From positions 1-64,000 of the forward strand of contig DATIKU010000014.1 in the NCBI GenBank assembly GCA_035477215.1: DNA of 64,000 nucleotides. Direction: 5' to 3'. The stretch comes from Spirochaetota bacterium. GTDB lineage: Bacteria; Spirochaetota; UBA4802; UBA5368. The position numbers were made by a program, and so were the translations under genes. The notes under the pieces were generated by a model. The model saw only the letters and a program-made list of their open reading frames with translations. It was not told where the DNA came from and did no database searches. Positions 36,491 to 45,285 of the stretch are shown here, piece after piece (within the stretch, counting starts at the first letter, position 1; each line of letters begins with the position of its first letter).

Positions 36491-37396
36491 TTATCTCCAT
36501 TTGTCAAGCCGCGAGAGTCCCGCCCTTCGCGCCCATTCAACCGCTTCGTCAAACTCGGCGATCGTCGCACGGCGGCGCAGGTCCGCGCACTCCCGCGCCC
36601 GGTACTCGGGGCGGTACTGGTCCATCAGATTGAGATAGGTGTTTTCAGACAGTGACGCGAGAAAGGCGATGACCCGGTCGGTTGCTGAAAGATTGTTCGG
36701 CAGCACCAGATGGCGCACCAGAAGCCCACGGTGCGCGATGCCGCGGCCGTCGATTTCGAGGTCGCCGACCTGCCGATGCATCTCGCGAAGCGCCTCCATG
36801 GCCCGAAGCGGATAATCGTCCGCGCCGCTGAGGCGTTTGGCCGTGTCGGCGTCCATGTACTTGAAGTCGGGCATGTAGATGTCGAACACGCCTTCGATCC
36901 GGCGGAGCGTGTCCGCCGAATCGTAGCCGCCCGAGTTGTAGACCAGCGGAACGCACAGTCCCTTCGGCACGGCGATGAGGAGGGCGCGGATGACCGCGTA
37001 AACCATGTGGGTGGGCGTGACGATGTTGATATTGTGGCACTCCCGCGATTGCAGTACGAGCATCATGCCGGCGAATTCATCGTATGTAGTCTCGTCGCCA
37101 TGACCAAGGTGCGAGATGTCGTAGTTCTGGCAGAAGATGCAAAAGAGGTTACAGTGCGTCATGAAGATGGCGCCCGAGCCGCGCTTCCCCACCAGGCACG
37201 ACTCCTCGCCGAAGTGCGCGTGGGAAGAGGATACGACGGGGAGCATGCCGCTTCTGCATTTCCCGGTTTTTCCGGCGGTGCGGTCGGCCAGGCAACGGTG
37301 CGGGCAGAGGTCGCATCGGGCCATGCGTTCGCGCAGCGCGGCCTCGATTTCCGCAAGTCGGCCGGTTTCGTACAGGTGAATATACGATGCTTCCAT
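36491..37396 (-). CDS. Radical SAM protein, PflX-like (PflA homologue)
   Basis: 301 residues. A Cys-rich N-terminal motif (CDLCPHRC, GKTGKCRSG) precedes HFGEESCLVGKRGSGAIF and the radical-SAM cluster motif CNLFCIFCQ. NIVTPTHMV, VYNSGGYDS and YMPDFKYMD follow, as in the PflA/PflX branch. It should cleave S-adenosylmethionine reductively; the target is unknown, since no glycyl-radical enzyme is adjacent. Its ribosome-binding site is weak. It lies 14 bases after the MnmD gene on the same strand. Confidence 0.87.
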   Translation of the reverse strand: MEASYIHLYETGRLAEIEAALRERMARCDLCPHRCLADRTAGKTGKCRSGMLPVVSSSHAHFGEESCLVGKRGSGAIFMTHCNLFCIFCQNYDISHLGHGDETTYDEFAGMMLVLQSRECHNINIVTPTHMVYAVIRALLIAVPKGLCVPLVYNSGGYDSADTLRRIEGVFDIYMPDFKYMDADTAKRLSGADDYPLRAMEALREMHRQVGDLEIDGRGIAHRGLLVRHLVLPNNLSATDRVIAFLASLSENTYLNLMDQYRPEYRARECADLRRRATIAEFDEAVEWARRAGLSRLDKWR

Positions 37397-37410
37397 GCCT
37401 TTGGTCGTGG

Positions 37411-38223
37411 TTATGATTTTCTCCGCGCCGCCATTTCGTCTTTTCTGCGATTAAGTATTTCCTCGCGCCCGGCGGCGAGGGTTTTGTCGCGGTAGGGGGT
37501 CGCCTTTACGGAGCTCTGAAGCTCCCCGCGGGCCATCTCGTCGAGCGGCTCGAGGCGAGCTCCCTTCGTCGCCAGCGTTCCCTCTCGCTTGTGCCCCATC
37601 GCCGGCCCCCTCCCGATGACGAATCCGGCCTCCATAAGCGCCGCGCGTACCTGGAGCGCGCCGGAATAAGTGGTGAGCGTGCATCCATCATCCGCCACGC
37701 GGTAAAGCTCCCGGAAGAATTCGACCGTCCAGAGCTCCGGGTTTTTGGCCGGGGAGTACGGGTCGTGAAAGATGGCGTGGTAGCGCGATGCGATGAGATC
37801 ACGGACCGTTTTCCTCGCGTCGCCGGTTAGCATCCGTACGGTGAAATTATCTTCGCGCACCTCGCTGTGTCCATTCAGTTTTTTCAGCATCCCGTAGAGC
37901 GCTCCCATCTCTCCCTGGAACGAAATACTTTCCATTATTTCAACGGGCGGAAGGTCCTTTTCAAGCGTAACGATTTCGAGTCTTTGGCCCCGTCCGTCCC
38001 GTCTGAATTCCGAAAGCAGAGCAAGTGTATTATAGCCGATCCCGAAGCCCACGTCAAGAACGCGCAGTGCGCCCTCATCGCGCGCGAGGATTCCCGAAGG
38101 GCGCACGTGCTTGACGAGCGCCTCGGTGTAGGCGCCGGAGTGCGTGTGCATCGCCTGGCCGTACTCGTCGGAATAGAGGGACGGGGTGCCGTCTTCGGTT
38201 GGGATGAGGTGGAGTGATTTCAT
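37411..38223 (-). CDS. MnmD-type tRNA wobble-uridine methyltransferase
   Basis: 270 residues. The SAM-binding fold shows LRVLDVGFGIGYNTLAL and an acidic EIVTLEKD. The diagnostic MnmC2/MnmD stretch follows: IFHDPYSPAKNPELWTVEFF, TTYSGALQVRAALMEAGFVIG and KREGTLATK. It should methylate 5-aminomethyl-2-thiouridine in tRNA anticodons. The FAD-dependent MnmC1 half is absent, so it is the stand-alone form. The start TTTCATG lies 31 bases from the next gene. Confidence 0.85.
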   Translation of the reverse strand: MKSLHLIPTEDGTPSLYSDEYGQAMHTHSGAYTEALVKHVRPSGILARDEGALRVLDVGFGIGYNTLALLSEFRRDGRGQRLEIVTLEKDLPPVEIMESISFQGEMGALYGMLKKLNGHSEVREDNFTVRMLTGDARKTVRDLIASRYHAIFHDPYSPAKNPELWTVEFFRELYRVADDGCTLTTYSGALQVRAALMEAGFVIGRGPAMGHKREGTLATKGARLEPLDEMARGELQSSVKATPYRDKTLAAGREEILNRRKDEMAARRKS

Positions 38224-38254
38224 GGTATATGCGGTGTTGGCCGAATTCTAATGA

Positions 38255-38779
38255 TTATAGCCGGTCCATGCGTTCGAAAGATTCCCGGTATTTTTCGGCG
38301 AGGTCCACGTATGCCAGCTGGCCGAATGAGAGATAATCGTAATGCCGCTGCTGCAGATCGGCCACCTCGGCCGCCGGTATGCCGCGATATATCTTTTTTC
38401 CGGGCAGTGTCATGTTTTTCAGGACCATTGATTTTTCCGCGACTATCGCCCATTCGCCGATAACGCAATTGTCGCAGATCATCGCCTGCATGCCGATAAG
38501 CGCACAGTCCCGGATCGTCGCGTTGTGAATCATGGCCATATGGCCCGCTATGACGCGGTTGCCGATGAGGGTCTGTGTCGGGCCATGGATCACGACCCCC
38601 TCCTCGATCGCGCACTCGTCACCTATTTCAATCCTCCCGAAATCGCCCCTGATAACGGCGCCGAAGCCGATATAGCACCTGTCGCCGATGCGCACATCGC
38701 CTATCACATAAGCATTCGGGGCGATCCATGTCCCCTTGCCGATTACCGGCTTTTTTCCATCAAACGCGTATACCGGCAT
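38255..38779 (-). CDS. Gamma-carbonic-anhydrase-like hexapeptide protein
   Basis: 174 residues of left-handed beta-helix repeats (IGKGTWIAPNAYVIGDVRIGD, GAVIRGDFGRIEIGD). Three histidines in the positions that bind the shared metal in trimers are present: VVIHGP, AGHMAMIH. YrdA/PaaY-like members of this group bind Zn or Fe, and some have carbonic anhydrase or thioesterase activity. The fold and metal site are clear, the substrate is not. Confidence 0.88.
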   Translation of the reverse strand: MPVYAFDGKKPVIGKGTWIAPNAYVIGDVRIGDRCYIGFGAVIRGDFGRIEIGDECAIEEGVVIHGPTQTLIGNRVIAGHMAMIHNATIRDCALIGMQAMICDNCVIGEWAIVAEKSMVLKNMTLPGKKIYRGIPAAEVADLQQRHYDYLSFGQLAYVDLAEKYRESFERMDRL

Positions 38780-38897
38780 ATACAGTACCTCTGAAAAAAT
38801 ATTTCGCTACCAAAAGGAAAACCGTTTATGCAACCACGCCATTATTTGAAAATGCGGCCGATGATGGCATCCAGACGGCGTACGACATGAGCACGAC

Positions 38898-39077
38898 ATG
38901 AGCACGACAGGGCAAGAGGCAATAAATGCCATTTCCTCCCCGCCGGACGACGTCACCCTCGAGGATATCATGTACCGGCTCAACGTCATCAACAAAATAA
39001 ATCGCCGGCGAGAAGTCCTCAAAAACAGCGGAATCCCTGCCATCCACGAGCTCAAGCGGGAAGTCCAGTCGTGGTAA
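38898..39077 (+). CDS. Small antitoxin-like protein (59 aa), orphan
   Basis: The frame reads MSTTGQEAINAISSPPDDVT, then LEDIMYRLNVINKINRRREV and IPAIHELKREVQSW. The pattern (acidic start, VTLEDIMYRL helix, final ELK-EV--W) resembles small antitoxins of RelE/ParE-type modules. No toxin follows: the next gene is convergent. The start region carries an exact 11-base duplication (ATGAGCACGAC twice, 38887-38908). The first ATG opens a four-codon frame MSTT whose TGA overlaps the real ATG. No strong ribosome-binding site. Confidence 0.5.
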   Translation: MSTTGQEAINAISSPPDDVTLEDIMYRLNVINKINRRREVLKNSGIPAIHELKREVQSW

Positions 39078-39099
39078 TCCGGACCGAGCCCGCCGGGGA

Positions 39100-40182
39100 C
39101 TACCGCTGCATGATCTTGATGAATTTATCGAACCGCCCTTTCTCCTGTGCGATCCTGACGCCCATCTCCGTGATGGTGGCCGGGATGGCGGGAATTGATT
39201 TCCGCTCGGCCAGATATATCGCTTCGGTCGGACAGCCGGTGACGCAGAGACCGCAGCCGATGCATTCCACGGCGTTGGCGACGGCGATGCCCTCCTTCAT
39301 CTCGATTGCCTTTACCGGGCAGCGCTCGTCCGCGCAGACGCCGCAGCCGGTGCAGTCGGCACCGCTGACCCGGGCCTCGAAGCGGCTCGGCTCGAAGGCG
39401 TGGGGGTGCTTGATCTGTGTCTTGCCGCGCAGGACCGTGCAGCAGCAGGGGCAGCAGTTGCATATCAGGTTGGCCTTTTCCGCGCTGTTGTTGCTGGTGT
39501 GGACAAGGCCGGCCTCTTCCGAACGGTCCAGCACCCGCATCCCCTCTTCCCTGGTGATGTGCCGGGCGAATCCGCGCTCAACAAGGAACTCGCCCGCACC
39601 CTCGAAGATGAGGCAGACGTCTTTCGGCTTGTCGCATTTTCCCACGCTCGTGCGGCAGGCGCAGTCGGCAAGGGCAATGAAGTTTGCGCTGTTGATGAAG
39701 TGTTTCACTTCTTCATAGGGGTGGACGCGGTTTTCCGCCTTTAAAGATTTTTCCACGGCGACGACCCTCATGAGGGGCGTCGGGTTGCCGGCGAACGACG
39801 CGCCCAGCGCCTCGTGATGATATTCCTCCCAGAGCCGGCCCAGCCGCTGGTACATCGGCGAGCCGTCGCTTTTCATGAAGGGGAACTCGAACACGCCGGG
39901 GATGAGCGGCACCAGACCGTAGATTTTTTTCCCGTCTTTGCTTTTTGAAAAGAGTATCCCCTTGTTCGCCATCGCCTCGAGCCTCTTTTCGGTTTCCGGT
40001 TCCGGCAGTGATGCCGCCGCCGCTATTTTACCGATGCTGCCGGCCTTGAAGCTCATGGCTAACGCCACGGCAGCCTCATCGGGGGTGAAGAGAATCTTAA
40101 GGATTTCGATGATTGCCTTTGACTTCGGCGCGGTAGTGGGATGCGAATCGAGCACGTCCCTGAGTTGTTCGTACATATCCAT
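39100..40182 (-). CDS. Polyferredoxin-like iron-sulfur protein with winged-helix-like part
   Basis: 360 residues. The N-terminal half is helical (EILKILFTPDEAAVALAMSF, IAAAASLPEPETEKRLEAMA) and reads like a winged-helix fold. The middle has clustered cysteines (DCACRTSVGKCD; CNCCPCCC). The C-terminus has two 4Fe-4S motifs: CTGCGVCADERCP and CIGCGLCVTGCP. It likely serves as electron carrier for the oxidoreductases of this cluster. ATG 40182 is preferred because GGAGGG lies five bases upstream; the frame stays open to 40401, inside the QueG-like gene. Confidence 0.82.
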   Translation of the reverse strand: MDMYEQLRDVLDSHPTTAPKSKAIIEILKILFTPDEAAVALAMSFKAGSIGKIAAAASLPEPETEKRLEAMANKGILFSKSKDGKKIYGLVPLIPGVFEFPFMKSDGSPMYQRLGRLWEEYHHEALGASFAGNPTPLMRVVAVEKSLKAENRVHPYEEVKHFINSANFIALADCACRTSVGKCDKPKDVCLIFEGAGEFLVERGFARHITREEGMRVLDRSEEAGLVHTSNNSAEKANLICNCCPCCCTVLRGKTQIKHPHAFEPSRFEARVSGADCTGCGVCADERCPVKAIEMKEGIAVANAVECIGCGLCVTGCPTEAIYLAERKSIPAIPATITEMGVRIAQEKGRFDKFIKIMQR

Positions 40183-40208
40183 GTGAGCCCTCCGATTGTA
40201 AATTGTTG

Positions 40209-40970
40209 TCACCTTCTCGCCGGGCAGGAGGCGTAGCACTTGAAACAGAAATATTGAAAGCCAATAAAACCGGCCTGATACATCATGAAAAAGTCTTTGG
40301 ACAGGAGCATTTTTTTCTGCTCCTCCGGGGGCTTGTCGGCCCATTTCATCCAGAATCCGATTGTCTTCGCCAGGCCATAGGGCTGCGATGTCATAAGGCA
40401 TTTTATAAAATCAGTCTGACCTTCCACGTCCAGGGCGGATGCCGGGCAGCTTTCCGCGCAGATGTTGCACCGGGAGCATATGTCCTCCGTCACCGGCGGG
40501 TCAGCGGGGAGCGCCAGGTCGGTCAGTATCGCCATGAAAAGCACGCGCGGCCCCAGGCGCGGATGGATCACAAGGTTGTGGCGGCCGAACGTGCCCAATC
40601 CTGCAGCGACCGCAGCATGCCGCAGGGACACATCGGCCACGCTTCTCTGGTTTTGCGGGCTCAGCTCCAGGGGGTACGAGAGGGGCACGGTCATGGCGCG
40701 GGCGCCGCATTTTGTTTCGAGAAACCTGGCCATCTTGTAGCTGGTTGCCCGGGCGAATTCCATGATGTCCAGACGGCCGTTCATGGCGACCTGGGGATTG
40801 GGGCTGTCTACATGGGACATTTCCTTGACGCATAAGACCACGATGGATTTCGCTTCAGGAAAAAGCGTCTCGATTTTCGGGCCCTGGGGGCTGTTGTAGT
40901 CGGATACTGCGGCAAATCCCGCGTCATCCACTCCGCAACTCATGGCGTATTTTCGTATTTCTTCTTTCAT
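40209..40970 (-). CDS. QueG-like 4Fe-4S oxidoreductase of unknown substrate
   Basis: 253 residues. A substrate-domain pattern typical of the QueG/COG1600 family (AKSIVVLCVKEM, SLRHAAVAAGLGTFGRHNLVIHP, RVLFMAILTDL) is followed by one ferredoxin cluster (CSRCNICAESCP) and further cysteines near the end (FCFKCYASCP). It is shorter than true epoxyqueuosine reductase and lies in a metabolic cluster, so a role in electron transfer or a dedicated reduction is more likely than tRNA modification. Same strand as, and 26 bases before, the polyferredoxin gene. Confidence 0.78.
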   Translation of the reverse strand: MKEEIRKYAMSCGVDDAGFAAVSDYNSPQGPKIETLFPEAKSIVVLCVKEMSHVDSPNPQVAMNGRLDIMEFARATSYKMARFLETKCGARAMTVPLSYPLELSPQNQRSVADVSLRHAAVAAGLGTFGRHNLVIHPRLGPRVLFMAILTDLALPADPPVTEDICSRCNICAESCPASALDVEGQTDFIKCLMTSQPYGLAKTIGFWMKWADKPPEEQKKMLLSKDFFMMYQAGFIGFQYFCFKCYASCPARR

Positions 40971-41025
40971 AGCCGCTCACCCTGATTGATGGTTTTGGTG
41001 TGTCCGGAGATTTTAATGCCCATTA

Positions 41026-41607
41026 TCATTTAATAACACAACCGAACAGCATATCCTTGAAAACAACCAGGGGCGCAACGCTCCTCGACAGCTTCATGTC
41101 GATGAGGGCGCCTTCCCAGCCGTTCAGGATGAACATGGCAAGATTGCCGGCGCTCATGCTCCGGTCGATCTGGCCTTGTTCCTGCGCTTCCATAATGCAC
41201 GCGCGGAGAGATGAGCGCATTTTGGAATATGCCTCGTTTAATTTCTCCCTGAGAGGTTCGCTCAAACCGCTCATCTCCTGCGCCAGGTTGCCGATGGGAC
41301 AGCCGCTGAAGAATCGGGTGCCCCTATAAAATTGACAGCTGTCTTCGAAAAAGCGTTTGAGCCTGTCCAGGGGGAGGCTGCCTGTGTCACTCAGATATTT
41401 GTCGAACATGGCGGAAATGTATTTACTGTAATGGTCCACCAGGGCCCGGCCGAAATCCTCTTTGCTTTTAAAGTAAAAATAGAATGAGCCCTTTGGCACG
41501 GACGAGGCGTCAAGGATTTCCTGGATTCCCGTGCTTGCGAATCCTTTGGAATGGACAAGTTTTGCTCCATTAGTGAGGATGAGTTGTCTGGTGTCTTCTC
41601 TGGCCAT
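41026..41607 (-). CDS. TetR-family repressor
   Basis: 193 residues. The N-terminal HTH is clear: GAKLVHSKGFASTGIQEILDASSVPKGSFYFYFKSKEDF. The C-terminal part contains RFFSGCPIGNLAQEM, a motif of the YxaF/LmrA/AcuR-like group that senses small hydrophobic or electrophilic compounds; the Cys may be a sensor. A palindromic operator lies within its own promoter at 41632-41646, implying autoregulation. The neighbouring Fe-S genes downstream on the same strand and iorAB on the other side are the likely targets. Confidence 0.92.
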   Translation of the reverse strand: MAREDTRQLILTNGAKLVHSKGFASTGIQEILDASSVPKGSFYFYFKSKEDFGRALVDHYSKYISAMFDKYLSDTGSLPLDRLKRFFEDSCQFYRGTRFFSGCPIGNLAQEMSGLSEPLREKLNEAYSKMRSSLRACIMEAQEQGQIDRSMSAGNLAMFILNGWEGALIDMKLSRSVAPLVVFKDMLFGCVIK

Positions 41608-41627
41608 GCAGGATCTCCACGATGAGA

Positions 41628-41657
41628 GTAGTAGACCGGTCGTCTATAAATTGTCAA
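41628..41657 (-). promoter_or_regulatory. tetR promoter with TetR-type operator
   Basis: Minus-strand -35 TTGACA (41657-41652), 18-base spacer, -10-like TACTAC (41633-41628). The palindrome TAGACCGGTCGTCTA at 41632-41646 lies in the spacer and over the -10, and its TAGACC half-sites resemble those of NemR/YxaF-type repressors. Binding here would block polymerase. Confidence 0.75.
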
Positions 41658-42134
41658 GCATATTTATAATATTTTGGGAAAGTTCCCACTCCCCGGGACG
41701 CGTTTTCTCCCGACCCGAGTCCCACTGCCGGAAGTGCTCCCCCAGGCAATAAATGCGGAAATTTTTTCGATGATCCGTACCATTTTCTCCAGTCAAGGGC
41801 GTTTGGCATAATGACTCCCGTAAATACGCATACGATACCATAAGGCCGGGCATCGTGCCATCATCTCGTCTATGATTTTACGGCTTGACTTCTCGACTTG
41901 CTTCTGGCGTACTCCCTTCGAATTCTTGATGGTTACTCCTTGGTTTTATGGGAACCTCTATAATCAGTTTTTCGAAGTTCCCCCGTGGGTGCAACCGCTG
42001 GTGATATCAGGACTTACGATTATTTTAATAATGAATGTCCTGATTTTTCGAGGTACCCTTGGTATAATCCCAACCATGAATCACGGGTAATCGCCATGAA
42101 TATCCACAAAACAGGGACGAGCCCATGAACATGT

Positions 42135-42160
42135 CACCGGGGAAAATTATTTTCCCGGTG
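42135..42160 (+). promoter_or_regulatory. Palindrome/hairpin in the iorA leader
   Basis: CACCGGG, AAAA and TTTT, CCCGGTG form a near-perfect palindrome 22 bases before the iorA start. It could be a protein-binding site or an mRNA hairpin; no T-run follows. Confidence 0.4.
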
Positions 42161-42182
42161 AAATAACGGAGATGGAGAAAAC

Positions 42183-43994
42183 ATGAAAAAACAGATCATG
42201 CAGGGGAATGCAGCGATTGCAAGGGCCGCTTCGGACGCGGGAGTGAAGGTGGCGGCAGCCTACCCGGGAACGCCGAGTTCCGAAATTTTGAGAGATATAG
42301 CAAATACATACCCCGAGATATTTTCCGAATGGGCGCCCAACGAGAAGGTTGCCCTTGAAGTGGCAAGTGGCGCCTCATTCGCGGGCGCAAGGGCTCTCGC
42401 CTGCATGAAGCACGTGGGACTGAACGTTGCCGCGGATCCACTCATGACGCTCGCGTATACCGGTGTCAAAGGCGGGTTGGTGATACTTGTGGCTGACGAC
42501 CCATACAGTCACAGCTCCCAAAACGAACAGGACAGCCGGCATTGGACCCGTTTCGGCAAGGTTCCCATGTTGGAGCCGGGAGACTCGCAGGAGTGCTACG
42601 ATTTTGTGAAAATCGCCTTTGATCTCAGCGAGCAGTTTGACTCGCTTGTTCTGGTAAGGTCGGAAACCAGGGTATCTCACTCGGATACGGTGGTTGAGTT
42701 CGGGGAACGGGTGGAGCCGGCCGAACCGGCTGGGCTGGACAGGAAAGAGTGGCAGAAATACGTCATGGTGCCCATGAATGTCCGTGCGGCGCGAATAAAA
42801 GTCGAGGAGAGAATACGGAAACTTGAGGCCTTCGCTGATGAGTTCAAACACAACAAAATGGAGTTGAAAGATACGAAGATCGGCTTCATCTCAAGCGGCG
42901 TAACTTACAACTACACCAAAGAAATCTTCCCCGAATGGTCCAGCCTCAAACTCGGCATGGTATGGCCGTTGCCGAAAAAGATGATCGCGGAGTTCTTCGA
43001 AAAGGTGGAAAAGGTTGTCATAGTCGAAGAACTTGACCCTTTCTTCGAGACCGAGATCAGGGCAATGGGCTACAAGCCTTTCCGCGGGAAAGATGTCATA
43101 CCCGTCATGTACGAACTGTCGCCGGACATTATCGAAAAAGCCCTGAAAGGGAATGAGTACAGGGAGCCGGAGACTCGCGTGAAACCGGAAGATCTTCCAA
43201 GAAGGCCGCCGAACCTCTGCGCGGGTTGCTCCCATAGGCCGCTTTTTTACGCGCTCAACAGGCTTGGAGCCTTCGTATTCGGCGACATCGGGTGTTATAC
43301 CCTCGCCGCCGCCCCCCCCCTCAGCGCCATCCACACGACTGTATGTATGGGCGCCGGCGTCGCGCAGGCCCATGGGGCGATGAAGGCCCTCGGGAAAGAA
43401 GCCCTCGGCAAGGTTTGTTCAGTGCTGGGCGATTCCACATTCCTCCATAATGGTCTGACTCCCCTTATGGACATTGTTTATAACAAGGGGAACGCCACTA
43501 CGATCGTCGTGGACAACAGAATTACCGCCATGACGGGGCAACAGGAGCATCCCGGCACCGGCTTTACCATAAAGGGGGAACCGACGTATATGGTGGATTA
43601 TGAACAGATCGGAAGGGCTCTCGGCGTGAAGAGCATCCGGAATGTCGATCCTTATAATATTGCCGAAACCATGGAAGTGTTAAAGGAAGAGATGGATAAA
43701 GACGAACCGTCACTCGTGCTCTGCGTTGACGCCCCTTGCGTGCTTCTCAGAAGGGAGAAGAAACAGTTCGAGTACACGTTATATGCGATAGATGAGGACA
43801 AATGCAGGGGGTGTAAAATATGTCTCAATATCAACTGTCCCGCCATTAGCTGGCATGAAGGCGCCGGGGAGTCAACAGATGGCCATAAGAGGAAAGGGAC
43901 TGTCCGTATCAATCCAGACCAGTGCGTAGGCTGCCGGGTCTGTCAACAGCTCTGTAAGTTTGAATCTATAAAACCCGTTAAAAAATCGCAATAG
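42183..43994 (+). CDS. iorA: Indolepyruvate ferredoxin oxidoreductase, alpha subunit
   Basis: Oxidises arylpyruvates such as indolepyruvate to aryl-acetyl-CoA with ferredoxin reduction. The 603 residues comprise the pyrimidine domain (AAAYPGTPSSEI, EWAPNEKVALEVASGASFAGAR), the thiamine-diphosphate domain (NLCAGCSHRPLFYAL, VLGDSTFLHNGLTPLMDIVYN) and two C-terminal ferredoxin clusters (CRGCKICLNINCP; CVGCRVCQQLCK). The first cluster has the altered spacing common in IorA. GGAGATGGAG precedes the ATG, and iorB follows after 11 bases. Confidence 0.96.
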   Translation: MKKQIMQGNAAIARAASDAGVKVAAAYPGTPSSEILRDIANTYPEIFSEWAPNEKVALEVASGASFAGARALACMKHVGLNVAADPLMTLAYTGVKGGLVILVADDPYSHSSQNEQDSRHWTRFGKVPMLEPGDSQECYDFVKIAFDLSEQFDSLVLVRSETRVSHSDTVVEFGERVEPAEPAGLDRKEWQKYVMVPMNVRAARIKVEERIRKLEAFADEFKHNKMELKDTKIGFISSGVTYNYTKEIFPEWSSLKLGMVWPLPKKMIAEFFEKVEKVVIVEELDPFFETEIRAMGYKPFRGKDVIPVMYELSPDIIEKALKGNEYREPETRVKPEDLPRRPPNLCAGCSHRPLFYALNRLGAFVFGDIGCYTLAAAPPLSAIHTTVCMGAGVAQAHGAMKALGKEALGKVCSVLGDSTFLHNGLTPLMDIVYNKGNATTIVVDNRITAMTGQQEHPGTGFTIKGEPTYMVDYEQIGRALGVKSIRNVDPYNIAETMEVLKEEMDKDEPSLVLCVDAPCVLLRREKKQFEYTLYAIDEDKCRGCKICLNINCPAISWHEGAGESTDGHKRKGTVRINPDQCVGCRVCQQLCKFESIKPVKKSQ

Positions 43995-44005
43995 GGAGAA
44001 ACAAC

Positions 44006-44611
44006 ATGAATGAAAATGAAAAAGTGACAAATATATTTCTCTCCGGCGTTGGCGGTCAGGGCGCGATCCTTGCGAGCAATATCCTCGCCGAAGTGTTCCT
44101 GAATTCCGGTTATGATGTAAAAAAAGCGGAAGTACATGGAATGGCACAACGCGGCGGAGAGGTCACAACCCATTTCAGGTTCGGGAAGAAGGTCTATTCC
44201 CCGCTGATCAAGCATGGTGATGTTGATTTCCTCGTTTCTTTCGAACTCCTCGAGGCGATTCGCTATATTAACTGGGTGAAGCCTGAAGGCAGGGTAATCA
44301 TAAATAACCAGATGGTATTCCCTCCTGCGGTAAACCTCGGCCTGAGGGAATACCCGAAGGATGTGGGTGAGACTTTCAAAAAATATTTCAAAGGCAACGC
44401 ATATATAATCAACGGGCAGGATATTGCGAAGAACCTGGGAAGCCTTCAGTCCGCCAATGTGGTGCTAGTGGGCGCCTTATCAAGTTTTTTCCCGGGGCTC
44501 AAGGAAGAGCTGTTTCTTGAGGCCGTCAAGGGGCTTCTTGCCTCAAAGCTCCACGACCTCAACATTAAAGCCTTTTACGAGGGGAAAAAGGCTATGGAAC
44601 GGAAAGACTGA
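44006..44611 (+). CDS. iorB: Indolepyruvate ferredoxin oxidoreductase, beta subunit
   Basis: 201 residues of the gamma/POR-like domain: IFLSGVGGQGAILASNILAE, KKAEVHGMAQRGGEVTTHFRFG and SFELLEAIRYINWVKPEG. It completes the heterodimer with IorA and binds the CoA-side domain. AGGGAGAAA lies upstream of the ATG. The operon seems to end here at a hairpin before converging genes. Confidence 0.96.
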   Translation: MNENEKVTNIFLSGVGGQGAILASNILAEVFLNSGYDVKKAEVHGMAQRGGEVTTHFRFGKKVYSPLIKHGDVDFLVSFELLEAIRYINWVKPEGRVIINNQMVFPPAVNLGLREYPKDVGETFKKYFKGNAYIINGQDIAKNLGSLQSANVVLVGALSSFFPGLKEELFLEAVKGLLASKLHDLNIKAFYEGKKAMERKD

Positions 44612-44726
44612 TTAACCGCACAGGGGAAAGCGTTCCAGTTTTCTCAACCCATCAATAGGTTCATACGTCGCCGAATGAAAAAGGCGCCGGCTCTTTTTCT
44701 CGACATTTCTGCCTCCAAATTTAAAG

Positions 44727-44744
44727 GGCCCCGTTGCCGGGGCC
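44727..44744. terminator. Hairpin between converging iorB and SCP2 genes
   Basis: GGCCCCG pairs with CGGGGCC around TTGC, extended by AA/TT pairs. The T-tract is short on both strands, so termination efficiency is uncertain. Confidence 0.5.
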
Positions 44745-44781
44745 TTGAAAATTACCGCCTGATGGTTACACAAGGCCGGAT

Positions 44782-45276
44782 TTACATGACGGACATGATG
44801 ACAGTTAAGCGTGTAAGCAGAATGGGATGGGAAAACATGCCCCGCACCTTGAGACGGCCTGTCAGGATGTGCGAAATGACCTTTAATCCCGCCTTATCGA
44901 AATAATACGGCAAGCCCCATTTGATTTTCAGGACATTCAGGTCCATTACCTGCGCAGATTCGGTCTTGATGACAAGCGCCGGTTTTCCAACGATTCCGGC
45001 ATCGATGGTCATTTTCCCCCCGTCGAAACGAAGAGTCACCACCGCCTCGATATCATGCAAGTTCAAGGCTACGGCCCCTTTCATTTTCTTGAGGACCTCC
45101 ATCTTGTCCGGGTGTTTTTCAATATTCTGGGTCATGAGATCCTCAAGAACATTTGAGAAAGGGACCTCATCCGCGGCCCTGTTTTCGATGAACTGGTTCA
45201 TCATCCCCCCTGCTGTTGCCTTAAATTCCGGTTGTCCATCCTTCCGGGAGGCGGTCTTTCGACTGTCTCCCGGCAT
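44782..45276 (-). CDS. SCP2-like sterol/lipid-binding protein (first copy)
   Basis: About 164 residues. The SCP2 core is recognisable: MKGAVALNLHDIEAVVTLRFDGGKMTID, ALVIKTESAQVMDLNVLKI and a closing LTGRLKVRGMF. SCP2 domains bind hydrophobic or acyl-CoA-like ligands in a tunnel. The start is uncertain: ATG 45276 is nine bases after the alcohol dehydrogenase stop and would be coupled; ATGs at 45204/45201 have a G-run immediately before them. A second SCP2-like gene lies on the far side of the dehydrogenase. Confidence 0.75.
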   Translation of the reverse strand: MPGDSRKTASRKDGQPEFKATAGGMMNQFIENRAADEVPFSNVLEDLMTQNIEKHPDKMEVLKKMKGAVALNLHDIEAVVTLRFDGGKMTIDAGIVGKPALVIKTESAQVMDLNVLKIKWGLPYYFDKAGLKVISHILTGRLKVRGMFSHPILLTRLTVIMSVM

Positions 45277-45285
45277 TATCCGCAA

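Larger units (their letters stand above)
41608..42182. other. 575-bp intergenic region between tetR and iorA
   Basis: Contains the tetR promoter/operator, an AT-rich middle with a doubtful 72-codon hydrophobic frame (41872-42090, no ribosome-binding site), and a palindrome just before iorA. No other gene is supported. Confidence 0.55.

Noticed and set aside
41872-42090. 72-codon hydrophobic frame between tetR and iorA
   Set aside because: No ribosome-binding site, no family resemblance, and ordinary AT-rich intergenic composition can yield such a frame.
42183-44611. iorAB as a pyruvate or 2-oxoglutarate ferredoxin oxidoreductase
   Set aside because: The two-subunit layout with C-terminal ferredoxin clusters on the large subunit is that of the indolepyruvate enzyme.
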